64,000 nt of DNA from Clostridiaceae bacterium Marseille-Q4149 (GCA_018228685.1 CP073691.1:2046001-2110000), one strand, 5' to 3'. Counted from the stretch's first letter, positions 43,727-52,639 are shown. Notes: a model not told the origin generated them from the sequence alone. Program-made: numbers and translations.

Positions 43727-44209
43727 ATGGCAAAAATCTTATTCGTTTGCCATGGCAATATCTGCCGCAGCCCCATGGCCGAGTTCGTGATGAAGGACTT
43801 GGTAAAAAAGGCGGGACTGGCATCGCAATTTCATATCGAATCAGCGGCTACCAGTCGGGAGGAGATCGGCAACCCAGTCTATCCTCCGGCACGGCGCAAG
43901 CTGGCCGAGCATGGGATCTCCTGCGAAGGCCATGCTGCACGGCAGTTGACAAATCGGGATTACGACGAATACGATCTCCTGATCGGCATGGACCAGGCCA
44001 ACCTCCGGGATATGTACCGCATCTGCGGCGGTGACTATGCCGAAAAGATGTCCCTCCTGATGGACCACACCGCTCGTCCCGGCAATGTGGCAGACCCATG
44101 GTACACCGAGGACTTCGAGGCGACCTGGCAGGATGTGCTGGATGGCTGCCAAGGACTTTTGAAAGAATTCATGACAGAACGAGGTGATTCAAATGGCACA
44201 AAACGATAA
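43727..44209 (+). CDS. Low-molecular-weight protein tyrosine phosphatase (ArsC/LMW-PTP family)
   Basis: The 160-residue protein has the N-terminal catalytic loop CX5RS (Cys8 in FVCHGNICRSP) and the general-acid region DPWYTEDFEATW (Asp in DPW). It hydrolyses phosphotyrosine; the related arsenate reductases have a different Cys set. Its first ~10 codons are contributed by the mobile element, while the rest is the chromosomal gene: the displaced original start is at 33634. It overlaps the BRO protein gene by 17 bases. Confidence 0.9.
   Translation: MAKILFVCHGNICRSPMAEFVMKDLVKKAGLASQFHIESAATSREEIGNPVYPPARRKLAEHGISCEGHAARQLTNRDYDEYDLLIGMDQANLRDMYRICGGDYAEKMSLLMDHTARPGNVADPWYTEDFEATWQDVLDGCQGLLKEFMTERGDSNGTKR
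43751..43762 (+). repeat. Candidate right attachment site
   Basis: CATGGCAATATC inside the CHGN codons of the intact phosphatase gene; identical to 33658-33669. Confidence 0.6.
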
Positions 44210-45077
44210 TATCCAACTGTTCGAAAACAAGCGTATTCGAACCGCATGGGATGAGGAAAAGGAAGAATGGTACTTTTCCGTCGTTGATGTGGTAGCTGTG
44301 CTGACTGATCAGCCAGATTATCAGGCAGCTCGTAACTACTGGAAGGTAACGAAGAAACGCCTGAAGGATGAGGGAAATGAAACGGTTACAGCTTGTAACC
44401 AGTTGAAAATGACCGCTTCGGATGGCAAAAAACGATTGACTGATGTAGCCGATACCGAGCAGCTTCTCCGAATCATCCAGTCTATTCCTTCCCCGAAGGC
44501 AGAACCGTTCAAGTTGTGGCTGGCTCAGGTCGGTCGAGAGCGTATCGAGGAGACCATCGACCCGGAGCTGACCATTGACCGCGCTCTGGAAACCTATCTC
44601 AAGAAGGGTTACAGCCGTGAGTGGATCAATCAGCGGCTGCAGGCCATCCAGGTCCGTAAAGAACTGACGGATGAGTGGGATGCCCGCGGTGTGCAGAAAG
44701 GCGTAGAGTACGCCATCCTCACGGACGAGATTTCCCGAGCCTGGTCTGGCATGTCCACCCGGCAGTACAAAAATCTGAAGGGCTTGAAAAAGGAAAACCT
44801 TCGTGATAACATGACTACGCTGGAACTGGTACTGAATATGCTGGCGGAGGCCACTACCACTCAGTTTTCAAGAGATCGCAAACCAACGACCTTCCAAGAG
44901 AATTTGGCAGTTGCCAAGGCGGGCGGTCAGGTGGCTGGACGAACCAGAAAAGACATTGAGTCCCAGTCAGACACGCCAGTCATTACTGCTAAGAGTGCCG
45001 CACAGCTTAATCAGGTAGTGACAGATCTGCTGGAAGGAGCAGTCTCTGACACAACTGAAGAATCAAAAGACAAGTGA
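44193..45077 (+). CDS. BRO N-terminal domain (phage antirepressor-like) protein
   Basis: The 294-residue protein opens with a BRO-N domain (LFENKRIRTAWDEEKEEWYF, SVVDVVAVLTDQPDYQAARN, YWKVTKKRL), then a helical C-terminal part with a KRLTDVADTEQLLRIIQSI run typical of a chromosomal BRO subfamily. BRO-N proteins bind DNA and act in phage antirepression or stress. ATG at 44193 follows gaggtgatt. It is cotranscribed with the phosphatase and followed by a strong terminator. Confidence 0.8.
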   Translation: MAQNDNIQLFENKRIRTAWDEEKEEWYFSVVDVVAVLTDQPDYQAARNYWKVTKKRLKDEGNETVTACNQLKMTASDGKKRLTDVADTEQLLRIIQSIPSPKAEPFKLWLAQVGRERIEETIDPELTIDRALETYLKKGYSREWINQRLQAIQVRKELTDEWDARGVQKGVEYAILTDEISRAWSGMSTRQYKNLKGLKKENLRDNMTTLELVLNMLAEATTTQFSRDRKPTTFQENLAVAKAGGQVAGRTRKDIESQSDTPVITAKSAAQLNQVVTDLLEGAVSDTTEESKDK

Positions 45078-45162
45078 GTTCTGTGCATCAAGTTTTTCTT
45101 GCTGTCATACGACGTTTTTTAAAAGCAAATTTCAAAAATCTATAGTGTTGAGTTATGACACG

Positions 45163-45203
45163 AAGAAGTCCTGAAACCGTAAGGTTTCGGGACTTCTTTT
45201 TTT
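45163..45203 (+). terminator. Terminator of the phosphatase/BRO operon
   Basis: A 15-bp stem (agaagtcctgaaacc with ggtttcgggacttct, one wobble), GTAA loop and seven T. Confidence 0.9.
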
Positions 45204-45303
45204 GCTTTCGCGGGGGACCTTACCCGGCGGGTTTCTAACACTTTTCTAACACGTGATTCTTGTTTAAAAAAATGGAATCAGGGATCCCGTGCGCTGCGCC
45301 AAC

Positions 45304-45329
45304 GCACAGCGTGCGAAAACACGCTGTGC
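45304..45329. repeat. Perfect 10-bp hairpin
   Basis: GCACAGCGTG-cgaaaa-CACGCTGTGC lies in the otherwise featureless stretch between the BRO operon and the tRNA genes. Role unknown. Confidence 0.5.
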
Positions 45330-45361
45330 CGACTCATGCAAAACCGGCCGCCCCATGGCGC

Positions 45362-45413
45362 AAAAAAATCGGACACCAACCTGATACCCATCGTATCAAA
45401 ATTGGTGTCCGAT
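45362..45413 (-). terminator. Terminator of the tRNA-Leu operon
   Basis: On the minus strand the stem CGGACACCAA/TTGGTGTCCG with an inner GATAC/GTATC stem is followed by a run of seven T, directly after the last tRNA. Confidence 0.9.
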
Positions 45414-45414
45414 T

Positions 45415-45502
45415 TGGTGCGCGAGGCGGGACTTGAACCCGCACGCCCGTAATGAGCACTAGAACCTGAATCTAGCGAGTCTGCCAATTCCACCACTCGC
45501 GC
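45415..45502 (-). tRNA. tRNA-Leu (anticodon CAG), copy 1
   Basis: The 88-nt gene includes encoded CCA. Acceptor stem GCGCGAG/CTCGCGC, long variable arm of class II tRNAs, T-loop GTTCAAGTC, anticodon loop TTCAGGT with anticodon CAG. Identical to the next copy. Confidence 0.95.
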
Positions 45503-45534
45503 GCATGGATGAAGTTTTTTTGGGGGAAAAGAAG

Positions 45535-45622
45535 TGGTGCGCGAGGCGGGACTTGAACCCGCACGCCCGTAATGAGCACTAGAACCTGAATCTAGCGAGT
45601 CTGCCAATTCCACCACTCGCGC
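45535..45622 (-). tRNA. tRNA-Leu (anticodon CAG), copy 2
   Basis: Identical 88-nt sequence to the preceding tRNA gene, with encoded CCA. The spacers differ, so this is an ordinary tandem duplication within one operon. Confidence 0.95.
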
Positions 45623-45660
45623 ATATCCGAAGTTCTTTTCCCACAGACGAAAGAGGAAAG

Positions 45661-45747
45661 TGGTGCGAGTGATGGGACTTGAACCCACACGTCCAGTCGA
45701 ACACAAGCACCTCAAGCTTGCCTGTCTGCCTATTCCAGCACACTCGC
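45661..45747 (-). tRNA. tRNA-Leu (anticodon GAG)
   Basis: The 87-nt class II tRNA has acceptor stem GCGAGTG/CACTCGC, encoded CCA and anticodon loop TTGAGGT, giving anticodon GAG for CUU/CUC codons. It is first in the operon of three. Confidence 0.93.
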
Positions 45748-45775
45748 AAATCAGCCTCAAATCGAATGCTTGTTT

Positions 45776-45803
45776 ATTATAGCATGACTGCCAGAAATGT
45801 CAA
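45776..45803 (-). promoter_or_regulatory. Promoter of the tRNA-Leu operon
   Basis: Minus-strand TTGACA, 16-base spacer, TATAAT: both boxes match consensus exactly, as expected for a strong stable-RNA promoter. Confidence 0.9.
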
Positions 45804-45852
45804 GCATTAATTTACAAAATATCTGTTTTTTTTCGACAGGCTGCGCTGCCCC

Positions 45853-46509
45853 TTACCGGGCCGGGGTGCACAGGGTCACCTGCCGCCCGGCCACCTCCAC
45901 CAGGCGCTCGTCCTTCATCTTCTTCAACTCCCGCATCATGGCGCTGCGGTCGGCGGAGATATAGTCCGCCAGGGCGCTGAGGGAGAAGGGCAGCTGGAAG
46001 CTGGGCTTCTGCCGCTGTCCGGCCAGCAGGCCGAAATAGCACAGCAGCTTCTCCCGGATGCTGCGGCGGCTGAGGACCTCCACCCGCTCGGACAGGGCGG
46101 CGGCCTTTTCGGTCATGATGTGGAACATATTCTCCACCAGGCGGCTGTGATGGGCGCAGGCCTTTTCGCAGCGGCGGGTCATGTGCTCGTCCTGCATGAA
46201 CCACACCCGGCACGGCTCCTCGGCGATTACGGTGATGCTGTCTCCGGCCACGTTCTCGAACATCAGCATCTCCCCGAACACGCCGCCGCTTTCCAGGTGC
46301 TCCAGAATGGTGCGGCCCCCCTGGTGGTCGATGCGCTGGATCACGGCGCTGCCCCGGGCGATCAGGCCCAGATACTTCCGCCCCTCGGCGAAGTCATACA
46401 CGGTCTCTCCGGCCCGGAAGCGCTCCTCCCGCACCCCGAAGCACACCCGCATCTGCTCCTGCTCCTCCAGGGTGATCCCCTCAAGAATCGGCGTTTTGAC
46501 AGCTTCCAT
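45853..46509 (-). CDS. CRP/FNR family regulator
   Basis: The 218-residue protein has an N-terminal cyclic-nucleotide-binding-like domain (GLIARGSAVIQRIDHQGGRT, ESGGVFGEMLMF) and a C-terminal winged helix (LPFSLSALADYISADRSAMM, RELKKMKDERLVEV). It lacks an FNR-type N-terminal Cys cluster. It overlaps the PAP2 gene by 29 bases, so both are cotranscribed. It is not closely similar to the regulator at 29250. Confidence 0.88.
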   Translation of the reverse strand: MEAVKTPILEGITLEEQEQMRVCFGVREERFRAGETVYDFAEGRKYLGLIARGSAVIQRIDHQGGRTILEHLESGGVFGEMLMFENVAGDSITVIAEEPCRVWFMQDEHMTRRCEKACAHHSRLVENMFHIMTEKAAALSERVEVLSRRSIREKLLCYFGLLAGQRQKPSFQLPFSLSALADYISADRSAMMRELKKMKDERLVEVAGRQVTLCTPAR

Positions 46510-47173
46510 AGCGCAGCCTCTTTCCTTCCGCCATCAGGCGGTCTCTTTTCTTTCCGATGACGACGTACACGATGATATCGCCCAAGGCCCCCACAAACAG
46601 GCCCGCCAGAACGTCAATAAAGGCGTGCTGCTTGACAAACAGCGTGGCGGCGATGATGACGATGCCCAGGGCCAGGGACCCCGCGCGCCAGCCCCACTTC
46701 CGCAGACCCGGCGTGTGCCACACGGCGGACACCGCCGCGATGACCCCCAGCACATGGACGCTGGGGAACACGTTGGTGTTGGTGTCCAGGGCATAGGTGT
46801 TCTGCAGCAGCCAGGCGGCGATGTTGTGGTGCTCCATTACCGCCGGGCGCAGGTCCTGGCCGTTGGGCACCAGGGCACAGAACACCGTGGCAGTGGTGAA
46901 GGTAATCATAATGGTCCACATATACCGCCGGAAGCCCTCGCCGTCCTTGACGATCAGGTACAGGCCGATGGCCACCAGCAGGAAGGCCCAGGCGTCATAG
47001 GGGAAAATGAACCACTCGCAGAAGGGAATATAGTCGTCGATGGCCGTCTGGGTGGCCCAGTAGTTGTCGGTGATGAGATGCTCGATGATGAAAAACATGG
47101 TCAGGTACACCGGCAGATACAGCCCCCACCACATATGCGGGTGTTCCTTGATGAATTTCTTAACGGTTTCCAT
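46481..47173 (-). CDS. PAP2 family membrane phosphatase
   Basis: The 230-residue protein has about six membrane helices and the PAP2 active-site pieces FPSVHVLG and KQHAFIDVLAG. PAP2 enzymes dephosphorylate lipid phosphates such as undecaprenyl or phosphatidylglycerol phosphate. The ATG at 47173 (METVKKF) follows aggaat; the longer start adds only a few residues. A TGATA-TATG-TCACA sequence upstream (47241) might be a CRP/FNR-type site. Confidence 0.85.
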   Translation of the reverse strand: METVKKFIKEHPHMWWGLYLPVYLTMFFIIEHLITDNYWATQTAIDDYIPFCEWFIFPYDAWAFLLVAIGLYLIVKDGEGFRRYMWTIMITFTTATVFCALVPNGQDLRPAVMEHHNIAAWLLQNTYALDTNTNVFPSVHVLGVIAAVSAVWHTPGLRKWGWRAGSLALGIVIIAATLFVKQHAFIDVLAGLFVGALGDIIVYVVIGKKRDRLMAEGKRLRYGSCQNADS

Positions 47174-47276
47174 GGTATTCCTCCGAAAGTGATAGTGCAA
47201 TAGATGATACCATAATGCGCGGAAAAAGAAAAGGGGGAAGTGATATATGTCACAGTTTTTTTACAATTGGAAACGG

Positions 47277-47305
47277 TTGCGGCGGCGGGGCTTTTCCGGT
47301 ATAAT
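47277..47305 (+). promoter_or_regulatory. Promoter of the trigger-factor-like gene
   Basis: TTGCGG, 17-base spacer, TATAAT, 34 bases before the start codon; a ggagg RBS follows. Confidence 0.75.
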
Positions 47306-47338
47306 AGGGGACAAGATCATAAATTTGGAGGATATCCC

Positions 47339-48604
47339 ATGACCATACTGAAAAAAGAAACCAAGGACAACAACCGGGTGGAGCTGACCATCCGGGTGGA
47401 GAAGCCGGAGTGGCAGAAGGCCCTGGACGACGCCTATCAGGCCAACCGGGACCTGTACCCCGTGGACGGCTGCGTCCCCGGCAAGGCCACCCGCCGGGCT
47501 CTGGAGCAGGCCTACGCCCCGGACGTGTTCTATCAGGAGGCGGTGAACGAGACCTTCCCCCGGGCCCTGGTGGAGGCCTTCGGCCAGGAGGAGATCCTGG
47601 TGGCCGGAGCGCCGGAGCTGCGCATCGTGGACATCGGGCCGGAGGGCTTCACCTTCGCCGCCCTGGCGGAGCTGTATCCGGAGGTAAAGCTGGGCAAGTA
47701 CAAGGGCCTGGCCGCCCCCATGCCCCAGGCGGAGCTGTCCAACGATGATGTGGACAAGGCCGAAAGCGAGTGGCTTCAGGCCCACCTGGTGGAGGAGGAG
47801 CGGGACCGGGCCGCCATGGGCGACGAGGTGACCCTGGACTTCGACGGCTCCGTGGACGGCGTGCCCTTCGACGGCGGCAAGGCCGAGAACTATCCCCTGC
47901 TGCTGGGCAGCGGCATGTTCATCGACGGCTTCGAGGAGCAGGTGGCGGGGATCCGCCCGGAGGAGGAGCGGGAGATCCATGTGACCTTCCCCCAGCAGTA
48001 CACCCCGGAGCTGGCGGGGAAGGCGGCGGTGTTCCGGGTGAAGGCCCACCGCATCGTCCGCCGCAGTATGCCGGAGCTGAACGACGAATTTGCCCGGGCC
48101 CAGGGCTTTTCCGACGCGGCGGCCCTGCGCCAGGCCATCATGTCCGCCGCCCTCCAGCGCAAGGAGGCCCAGGCCCGGGACGCCTACGCCGACGCCCTGG
48201 TGCGCCAGGTGCTGGACGGCATGGAGGTCCGGGTCCCGGATTCCATGGTGGAAAGCCAGCTGACGGGCCTTCTGCAGGAGCTGGAAAACCGCCTGATGAG
48301 CCAGGGAGCCTCCCTGTCCGACTATCTGCAGATGGCCGGCATGACGGAGGAGGACCTGCGGGCCCACGCCCGGGAGAACGCCCTGGAGTCCGCCCGGTAT
48401 GAGCTGGCCATGACGGAGATCGCCCGGCTGGAGCACATCTGCGTCACGGATGAGGACGTGGAGCGCCGGTATCAGGAGATGTCCCGGCAGTTCGGCGTGC
48501 CGGTGGAGCACATCCGCCAGCAGCTGCCCCCCATGCAGCTGAGCCACGACCTGAAGCTGGCCTATGCCCGGGCCGTGGTGGTGGACAGCGGCGTCCGGCT
48601 GTAA
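47339..48604 (+). CDS. tig: Trigger factor-like peptidyl-prolyl isomerase/chaperone
   Basis: The 421-residue protein has the three trigger-factor parts: an N-terminal domain (ELTIRVEKPEWQKALDDAYQ), an FKBP-type isomerase domain (about 145-230: GDEVTLDFDGSVDGVPFDGG) and the helical C-terminal chaperone arms. The N-terminal ribosome-binding signature (GFRxGKxP) reads DGCVPGKATRR, which is degenerate, so ribosome docking may be weak and this could be a second, specialised copy. It is transcribed alone. Confidence 0.8.
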   Translation: MTILKKETKDNNRVELTIRVEKPEWQKALDDAYQANRDLYPVDGCVPGKATRRALEQAYAPDVFYQEAVNETFPRALVEAFGQEEILVAGAPELRIVDIGPEGFTFAALAELYPEVKLGKYKGLAAPMPQAELSNDDVDKAESEWLQAHLVEEERDRAAMGDEVTLDFDGSVDGVPFDGGKAENYPLLLGSGMFIDGFEEQVAGIRPEEEREIHVTFPQQYTPELAGKAAVFRVKAHRIVRRSMPELNDEFARAQGFSDAAALRQAIMSAALQRKEAQARDAYADALVRQVLDGMEVRVPDSMVESQLTGLLQELENRLMSQGASLSDYLQMAGMTEEDLRAHARENALESARYELAMTEIARLEHICVTDEDVERRYQEMSRQFGVPVEHIRQQLPPMQLSHDLKLAYARAVVVDSGVRL

Positions 48605-48677
48605 AACCTCCGCGGACGGTCCCGGAACAGGGCGGGACACCCCCGGGACAGACCCGGGATAAAGCGGGACAAAAATA

Positions 48678-48713
48678 CAGAGCACCCCCGGGCGATGCCC
48701 CGGGGGTGCTCTG
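48678..48713 (+). terminator. Terminator after the trigger-factor-like gene
   Basis: A perfect 15-bp GC-rich stem (48678-48692 with 48699-48713) and 6-nt loop. It lacks a long T run and is shared with the convergent ptb gene. Confidence 0.75.
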
Positions 48714-48742
48714 CGTCTGTGAGAGGGCCTTTGCGGAATTTT

Positions 48743-49648
48743 TTACTTGGCCAGCAGCACGCCCATGGCCAGGGAGGCATACTTGGACGCCGGGTCGCTG
48801 GCCCGGGAGGGCAGGATGATGGGGGCGGCGGCTCCCATAACGATGCCGGCGTTGGAGGAGTGCATCAGATAGTTCAGGGTCTTGGAGAAGGTGTTGGCCA
48901 CCTCGATGGACGGGGCCAGGATGATGTCGGCATGGCCGGGCACCGGGGAGTCGATGCCCTTTTTCCTGGCGGCCTCGGCGGAGAGGATGTTGTCCATGGC
49001 CAGGGGGCCCTCCACCACGGCCCCGGGGAAGGCCCCCCTGTCCGCCATCTTGCACAGGCAGGCGGCGTCCACGGTGGCCTGCATCTTGGGGTTCACCGTT
49101 TCCACGGCGGCCAGGCAGGCGGCCTTAGGGGTCTCGATGCCCAGGGCCCGGGCCACGTCGATGGCGTTGCGGAGGATATCCGCCTTTTCCGTCAGGGTGG
49201 GGGCGATGTTCAGGCCGCCGTCGGTGCTGATGAGCAGCCGGTCCAGGCCGGGGATCTGCAGAACGATCAGGTGGCTGGCCAGGCGGCCGATGTTCAGGCC
49301 CCGGGTCCGGTCCAGGGCATGCTTGAGCAGGGTGCCGGTGGACACGGTGCCCTTCATGAGGATCTGGTTTTCGCCGCTGCGGATGGACTCAATGGCGGCG
49401 TCGATGGCCTGGGCCGTATCCCGGACGTCCGTCAGCTTCACCGCTCCGGCGTCCAACTGCACCTGCTCCAGCAGGGGCAGCATGCGCTCCACGTCGCCGA
49501 AAAGCTGGGGGGCGGCCAGGCCGGAGGCCAGGGCGTCCTTCACGGCCAGCAGGGTGTTCTTGTCATAGGGGGCGGCCACGGCGATGCCCTTGCGGCCGTG
49601 GGCCAGGGCTGCCTGCAGCAGCTGGTCAAAATTGCGGATCTGTTCCAT
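48743..49648 (-). CDS. ptb: Phosphate butyryltransferase
   Basis: The 301-residue enzyme converts butyryl-CoA and phosphate to butyryl-phosphate. Motifs of the phosphate acyltransferase fold are visible: LMKGTVSTGTLLKHAL, GRLASHLIVL, ISTDGGLNIAP, GPLAMDNILS and PGHADIILAP. The gene is complete. Its usual partner, butyrate kinase, lies directly upstream in the operon but is badly truncated, so the butyryl-phosphate made could not be used for ATP by that enzyme. Confidence 0.92.
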   Translation of the reverse strand: MEQIRNFDQLLQAALAHGRKGIAVAAPYDKNTLLAVKDALASGLAAPQLFGDVERMLPLLEQVQLDAGAVKLTDVRDTAQAIDAAIESIRSGENQILMKGTVSTGTLLKHALDRTRGLNIGRLASHLIVLQIPGLDRLLISTDGGLNIAPTLTEKADILRNAIDVARALGIETPKAACLAAVETVNPKMQATVDAACLCKMADRGAFPGAVVEGPLAMDNILSAEAARKKGIDSPVPGHADIILAPSIEVANTFSKTLNYLMHSSNAGIVMGAAAPIILPSRASDPASKYASLAMGVLLAK

Positions 49649-49683
49649 AGCGGGAGGTTCCTTTCTTATATGTAATGATGTAA

Positions 49684-50062
49684 TCAGTTATATTCCTTGG
49701 GCTGGAGCTCGCCGGTGAGGACGGCGTTGAGGTAATAGGCCAGGCTGTCCATCTCCTCCTCGCCGGGCTTGCAGATCACCCGGCCCAAATAGGAGATGCG
49801 GGAGAGCAGCAGCTGCCGGAAGGCCTGGGAATAGATGACGCCGCCGGTGAGGACGATGGCGTCCACCTGGCCGCTGAGCACGGCGGTCATGGCAGCGGGC
49901 AATGACCCCGGCGCGGTAGTCCGCCTGGTCCAGCACGTTGGCGAAGGGCTGCAGCTCCTGGGCCGGGTGAGAGATGGTTTCGGAGAATTTTCTTTCAGAA
50001 CCGTAATAGACCGCCACCTTGGTGGAGGTGGAGCCGGGGTTCACGATCAGCAGTTCTTTCAT
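49684..50062 (-). pseudogene. buk: Butyrate kinase with large internal deletion and frame change
   Basis: The first ~54 residues are the true butyrate kinase start (LLIVNPGSTSTKVAVYY, the phosphate loop). At about 49905 the sequence jumps, in another frame, to the C-terminus (AIVLTGGVIYSQAFRQLLLS, then SLAYYLNAVLTGE). A whole enzyme is about 355 residues; some 230 are missing, among them most of the catalytic core. The product cannot be an active kinase. A deletion in the genome or a collapsed assembly could explain it. Confidence 0.88.
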
Positions 50063-50162
50063 GGAATCATCCTTTCTTCCGGAGAAATCGGGGACTTCCC
50101 CGTGCTTTCAAAAGGAGCATAACACGCCCGTCCGGAAAAGAAAAGAAAAAATTATAAAATTT

Positions 50163-50205
50163 TTCTAATTATCATCTTGCAATTAGAAGAAAAATATAAC
50201 ACAAT
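50163..50205 (+). promoter_or_regulatory. Probable promoter/operator of the ior operon
   Basis: TTCTAATT (50163-50170) and AATTAGAA (50181-50188) form a perfect inverted repeat with a 10-base gap. TTGCAA at 50177 and CACAAT at 50200 could be the -35 and -10 with a 17-base spacer, so the repeat would cover the -35. Confidence 0.45.
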
Positions 50206-50285
50206 AGACCTGCAAACCAAAGCTGCGTTTTGCAGGATACATATTACAACAACGATTATCCTTTGAGAAAGTGAGAGACTCAGCC

Positions 50286-52051
50286 ATGAAACAAGTCATG
50301 CTGGGCAATGAGGCCATCGCCCGCGGCGCATACGAAGCGGGCTGTTCGGTGGCCTCGGCCTACCCCGGAACCCCCAGCACCGAGATTTTACAGAACCTTT
50401 CCAAGTATAAAGAGGTATATTCCGAGTGGTCCGTCAACGAGAAGGTGGCGGCAGAGGTGGCCATCGGCGCGTCCATGGCCGGCGCCCGGGCCATGGCGGC
50501 CATGAAGCACTTCGGCATGAACGTGGCCTCCGACGCGGTGTTCCCCTCCGTGTATATCGGGACCACCGGCGGCCTGGTGTATGTCTGCGCCGACGACCCC
50601 GGCATGAACAGCTCCGGCACCGAGCCCGACAGCCGTCATTTCGCCCCCCACATGAGGATGCCCATGCTGGAGCCTGCCGACAGCCAGGAGTGCAAGGACT
50701 TCACCAAGCGGGCCTTTGAGCTGTCCGAGCAGTTCGACACCCCTTCATGCTGCGCACCACCGTCCGGGTAAACCACGGCAGCAGCATCGTCACCCTGGAG
50801 GACCGGGTGGAGGTTCCCGTGAAGCACTATGAGCGGGACATCATGAAAAACACCAACATCCCCGCCCTGGCCCGGAACAAGCACAAGACCGTGGAGGAGC
50901 GGCTGGTGCGGCTGCAGGAGTTCTCCAACGAGACGGACCTGAACCGTGTGGAGCTGCACGACACTAAGATCGGCGTGATCTGCGCCGGTATCTGCTATCA
51001 GTACGCCCGGGAGGTGTTCGGCGACGGCGCTTCCTATCTGAAGCTGGGCTTCACCTATCCCATGCCCGACCGCAGGATCCGGGAGTTTGCCGCCCAGGTG
51101 GACAAGCTCTATGTTCTGGAGGAGCTGGACCCGTTTATCGAGGACTATGTCCGGGGTCTGGGCATCGAGTGCACCGGCAAGGCGGTTCTGCCCCTGTATC
51201 TGGAGTATTCCGCCGACATCATCCGGCGGGCTCTGGGCCTGCCCGGCGTCAGCGCCGCCTATGAGGCTCCCGTTCAGGCGCCGGTGCGTCCGGCCAGCTT
51301 CTGCGCAGGCTGTCCGCACCGGGGCATCTATCACGAGATCAGCAAGTATAACGGCAAGATCGTGGCCACCGGCGACATCGGCTGCTATGCCCTGAACATC
51401 AACCCTCCCTTCAGCGTGACCCACACCCAGATCGACATGGGCGGCAGCATCACCGCCGGTCACGGCTTCGAGCGGGTGGAGCGCTTTGCCCAGCGGGGTC
51501 TGAAGGTGTTCTCCTTTATCGGCGACTCCACCTTCTTCCACTCCGGCATTACGGGCCTGATCAACGCCGTGTATAACGGCGCAAAGACCAGCATCTTCAT
51601 CCTGGACAACAGCACCACCGGCATGACCGGCCACCAGGACAACCCCGTCACCGGCGTGACCCTGATGAAGGACGTTACCACCGCCGTGGACATCAAGACC
51701 CTGGTGCTGGGCTGCGGCGTGAAGCCGGAGAACGTGCGCACCGTGGACCCCTATGACCTGAAGGCCACCGCCGCCGTGGTGAAGGAGGCCTATGAGGCCG
51801 AGGACCTGTTTGTGGTCATCGTGCGCCAGCCCTGCGCCCTGCTCAAGAGCGTTATCGCCCACCGCAAGGGCCAGCACTGCCGCGTCAACGCCGACAAGTG
51901 CCGCAGCTGCAAGGTGTGCATCAACAAGACCGCCTGCCCCGCCCTGACGGTGGGTGAAAACGGCGTGTCCATTTCCGCCGAGGACTGCAACGGGTGCACC
52001 ATCTGCCAGCAGATCTGCCCCTTCGGTGCCATTGAGAAGGAGGGCGAGTGA
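50286..52051 (+). pseudogene. iorA: Indolepyruvate ferredoxin oxidoreductase alpha subunit, frameshifted
   Basis: Residues 1-150 (ARGAYEAGCSVASAYPGTPS, the pyrimidine-domain start) continue after a one-base loss in a C run near 50741 in another frame (FMLRTTVRVNHGSS...) for 430 residues to the stop. The second part has the TPP-binding SFIGDSTFFHSGITGLINAV and NSTTGMTGHQDNP, and two C-terminal ferredoxin motifs (CRSCKVCINKTACP, CNGCTICQQICP). Adding one C to ACCCC restores a normal ~590-residue enzyme. The enzyme oxidises aryl pyruvates to aryl-acetyl-CoA. A sequencing error is possible but the neighbour is damaged too. Confidence 0.88.
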
Positions 52052-52052
52052 T

Positions 52053-52631
52053 ATGTCCAACACGAGATCCATCGCCATTGTGGGCGTGGGCGGTCAGGGC
52101 ACCGTTCTGACCTCTGATATCCTCATTGAGGGCCTGGTGGACCTGGGCTTCGACGTGAAAAAAACCGAGCAGCACGGCCTGTCCCAGCGGGGCGGCAGCG
52201 TCAACTGCATGGTCAAGTATGGCCAGGCCGTGTACGCCCCCATCATCGCCGACGGCGAGGCCGACGTGGTGGTGGCCTTTGAGAAGATCGAGGCCCTGCG
52301 CTGGCTGAAGCTGCTGAAGGCCGGCGGCACCCTGATCGTCAACGACAACGAGATCCTGCCCATCCCCGTGAAAATGGGCAAGGCCTCCTATCCCCACGAT
52401 GCCATTGAGCAGCTGTAGCAGACGGTGGAGCATGTGTGCCCCGTCCGGGCCACGGAGCTGGCCCAGCAGCTGGGCACCATCCGCGTGGCCAGCATCATCC
52501 TGCTGGGGGCTCTGGTGAAGAAGCTAGGCCTGGAGCAGTATGACTGGACGGCCCTGATCCGCAGGAAGGTGCCCGCCAAATTCCTGGAGGCCAACCTGAA
52601 GGCCTATCAGGTGGGTCTGCAGAGCGTCTGA
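52053..52631 (+). pseudogene. iorB: Indolepyruvate ferredoxin oxidoreductase beta subunit with in-frame TAG
   Basis: The N-terminal 121 residues (IAIVGVGGQGTVLTSDIL, EQHGLSQRGGSVNCMVKYG) end at a TAG (52416-52418), but the same frame continues with the normal C-terminal part (ELAQQLGTIRVASIILLGAL, to LKAYQVGLQSV). One base change would give a normal ~192-residue subunit. The truncated protein lacks about one third. It follows iorA by one base. Confidence 0.88.
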
Positions 52632-52639
52632 CCTTATCA

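Larger units (their letters stand above)
33658..43762. mobile_element. Integrative mobilizable element (MobQ relaxase, Tn916-type integrase)
   Basis: The element lies between two copies of CATGGCAATATC (33658-33669 and 43751-43762), both at the same codons of a phosphatase gene. It contains cargo (NYN protein, DUF2089 and others), an XRE repressor, oriT, DUF3847, a MobQ relaxase, CHC2 primase, VirE-like ATPase, excisionase and tyrosine integrase. It lacks a type IV secretion system, so it should be mobilizable but not self-transmissible. The exact ends depend on where the integrase cuts in the repeat. Confidence 0.75.

Noticed and set aside
45415..45622. Direct repeats that could suggest a CRISPR array
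   Set aside because: They are two identical tRNA genes; there is no series of short repeats with unique spacers anywhere in the window.
45278..45760. A 160-codon minus-strand frame over the tRNA region
   Set aside because: It simply reads through three tRNA-Leu genes; its repeats are the tRNA copies.
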